DNA of 5,323 nt from Bacillota bacterium (GTDB lineage Bacteria; Bacillota; Clostridia; Lutisporales; Lutisporaceae), in the NCBI GenBank assembly GCA_023230985.1, contig JALNWH010000124.1, positions 1-5,323 on the forward strand. The letters are read 5' to 3'. Both the position numbers and the translations under genes were made by a program. Every line of letters begins with the position of its first letter. Within the stretch, counting starts at the first letter, position 1. The notes beneath the pieces were generated by a model, which had not been told where the DNA came from, ran no database searches, and saw only the letters and a list, made by a program, of their open reading frames with translations. Shown piece by piece: positions 4,455 to 5,323 of this stretch.

Positions 4455-5323
4455 ATGGAAGATAGAATAATAACAGCTAATCCTATAAATGAAGATGATT
4501 TGGAGTTTAACCTTAGACCAAAGTATCTGGATGAATATATAGGTCAAACTTCAGCTAAAGAAAAGATGAGAATATTTATAGAAGCTGCGAAAAAGCGAAA
4601 AGAAGCCCTGGATCATGTTCTATTATATGGGCCTCCGGGTTTGGGTAAAACCACCATGGCAAATATAATTGCTAATGAATTAGATGTAAATATTAGAGTC
4701 ACCTCAGGACCTGCAATAGAAAAGCAAGGAGACCTTGCTGCTATTTTGACTAATTTAGACTATAATGATGTATTATTTATAGATGAGATTCACAGGCTAA
4801 ATCGGAATATAGAGGAGATTCTTTACCCTGCAATGGAAGATTGTGCAATTGATATCATAATTGGTAAGGGTCCAAGTGCGCGTTCCATAAGATTGGATAT
4901 ACCGAATTTTACTATGATAGGCGCAACAACCAGAGCGGGCATGATAACCTCTCCTTTAAGAGATAGATTTGGTGTGATATGCAGATTAAACTATTACGAT
5001 GATGAAGACTTATTCAAGATTGTTTTAAGATCTGCAAAAATATTACAAATAGGAATTGAAGAAAAAGGAGCAATGGAAATAGCTAAGCGTTCAAGAGGAA
5101 CGCCAAGAGTTGCAAACAGATTGCTAAAAAGAGTAAGAGACTTTGCTCAAGTTAAAGCTGATGGTATTATAACTGACAAAGTAGCTGATGAAGGTCTAAA
5201 ACTTTTGGAAGTTGATAGTTTCGGGCTGGATGAAATAGATAGAAGGATGTTGTTTACGATTATTGATAAATTTGATGGAGGCCCCGTCGGATTAGACACA
5301 TTAGCAGCTTCTATCGGCGAAGA
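4455..5323 (+). CDS. ruvB: Holliday junction branch migration DNA helicase RuvB (3' end outside window)
   Basis: RuvB is the hexameric AAA+ ATPase that pulls DNA through the RuvA-bound junction. The window holds 289 complete codons of a protein that is usually 330-350 residues, so about 50 C-terminal residues are missing. Visible parts are LRPKYLDEYIGQ (20-31), Walker A GPPGLGKT (59-66), Walker B LFIDEIHRL (107-115), GKGPSARSIRLD (137-148), sensor 1 GATTRAG (156-162), the arginine-finger region SPLRDRFGV (166-174), sensor 2 RGTPRVANRLLKRVRD (214-229), and the start of the winged-helix domain DRRMLFTIIDKF (262-273) with GGPVGLDTLA (275-284). The ATG at 4455 has AGGTGA (4444-4449) before it, overlapping the ruvA stop. 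An in-frame GTG at 4446, directly after that stop, has its own AAGGA (4436-4440) and would add three residues (MII); ATG fits the family better. Confidence 0.96.
   Translation, partial: MEDRIITANPINEDDLEFNLRPKYLDEYIGQTSAKEKMRIFIEAAKKRKEALDHVLLYGPPGLGKTTMANIIANELDVNIRVTSGPAIEKQGDLAAILTNLDYNDVLFIDEIHRLNRNIEEILYPAMEDCAIDIIIGKGPSARSIRLDIPNFTMIGATTRAGMITSPLRDRFGVICRLNYYDDEDLFKIVLRSAKILQIGIEEKGAMEIAKRSRGTPRVANRLLKRVRDFAQVKADGIITDKVADEGLKLLEVDSFGLDEIDRRMLFTIIDKFDGGPVGLDTLAASIGE

Noticed and set aside
1..5323. CRISPR arrays, transposases, tRNA or rRNA genes, attachment sites or a defence island.
   Set aside because: I saw no spaced direct repeats, no cloverleaf or rRNA segments and no mobile-element genes; all long open frames are conserved chromosomal genes.

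Overview
The window looks like chromosomal DNA from a low-GC, spore-forming Firmicute, most likely a member of the Clostridia. The evidence is the strong A+T bias at silent positions, GGAGG-type ribosome binding sites with several TTG starts, and the gene order nadE, yebC, a bofC-like gene, ruvC, ruvA, ruvB. The bofC-like gene implies an endospore former. I cannot name a genus from sequence alone.

Left end (1-1046): a 25-residue C-terminal tail of an unidentified plus-strand gene ends at 78 and runs into an A/T-only terminator hairpin. On the minus strand, converging on that hairpin, lie two half-length TauE/SafE (TSUP) membrane transporter genes whose ends overlap by 4 nt. The upstream half has a problematic 5' end. 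Its frame stays open well above the only standard start codon, and a T7A7 tract at 874-887 separates that frame from an upstream ATG one frame away. About 140 bp of divergent intergenic DNA follows, carrying a good sigma-A-type promoter for nadE.

Middle (1047-3302): nadE (ammonia-dependent NAD synthetase), yebC (YebC/TACO1-family translation factor) and a membrane-anchored bofC-like gene all read rightward and may form one transcription unit, closed by an intrinsic terminator at 3263-3302. The ribosome binding site of the bofC-like gene lies inside a 12-bp inverted repeat. Its protein also has a Cys/His arrangement that could bind metal.

Right end (3303-5323): ruvC, ruvA and a 3'-truncated ruvB encode the Holliday junction resolvase and the branch-migration motor. 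Spacing between them is only 9-12 nt, so they are almost certainly cotranscribed. A 14-bp site just upstream of ruvC matches the Firmicute LexA (SOS) box at all but two positions, which fits DNA-damage control of this operon.

Most of the window is ordinary conserved housekeeping DNA. I did not find a convincing new multi-gene system. The points most worth following up are the frame break in the transporter half-gene, the hairpin over the bofC-like ribosome binding site, the CGH/CPKH motif pair, and the candidate LexA box.
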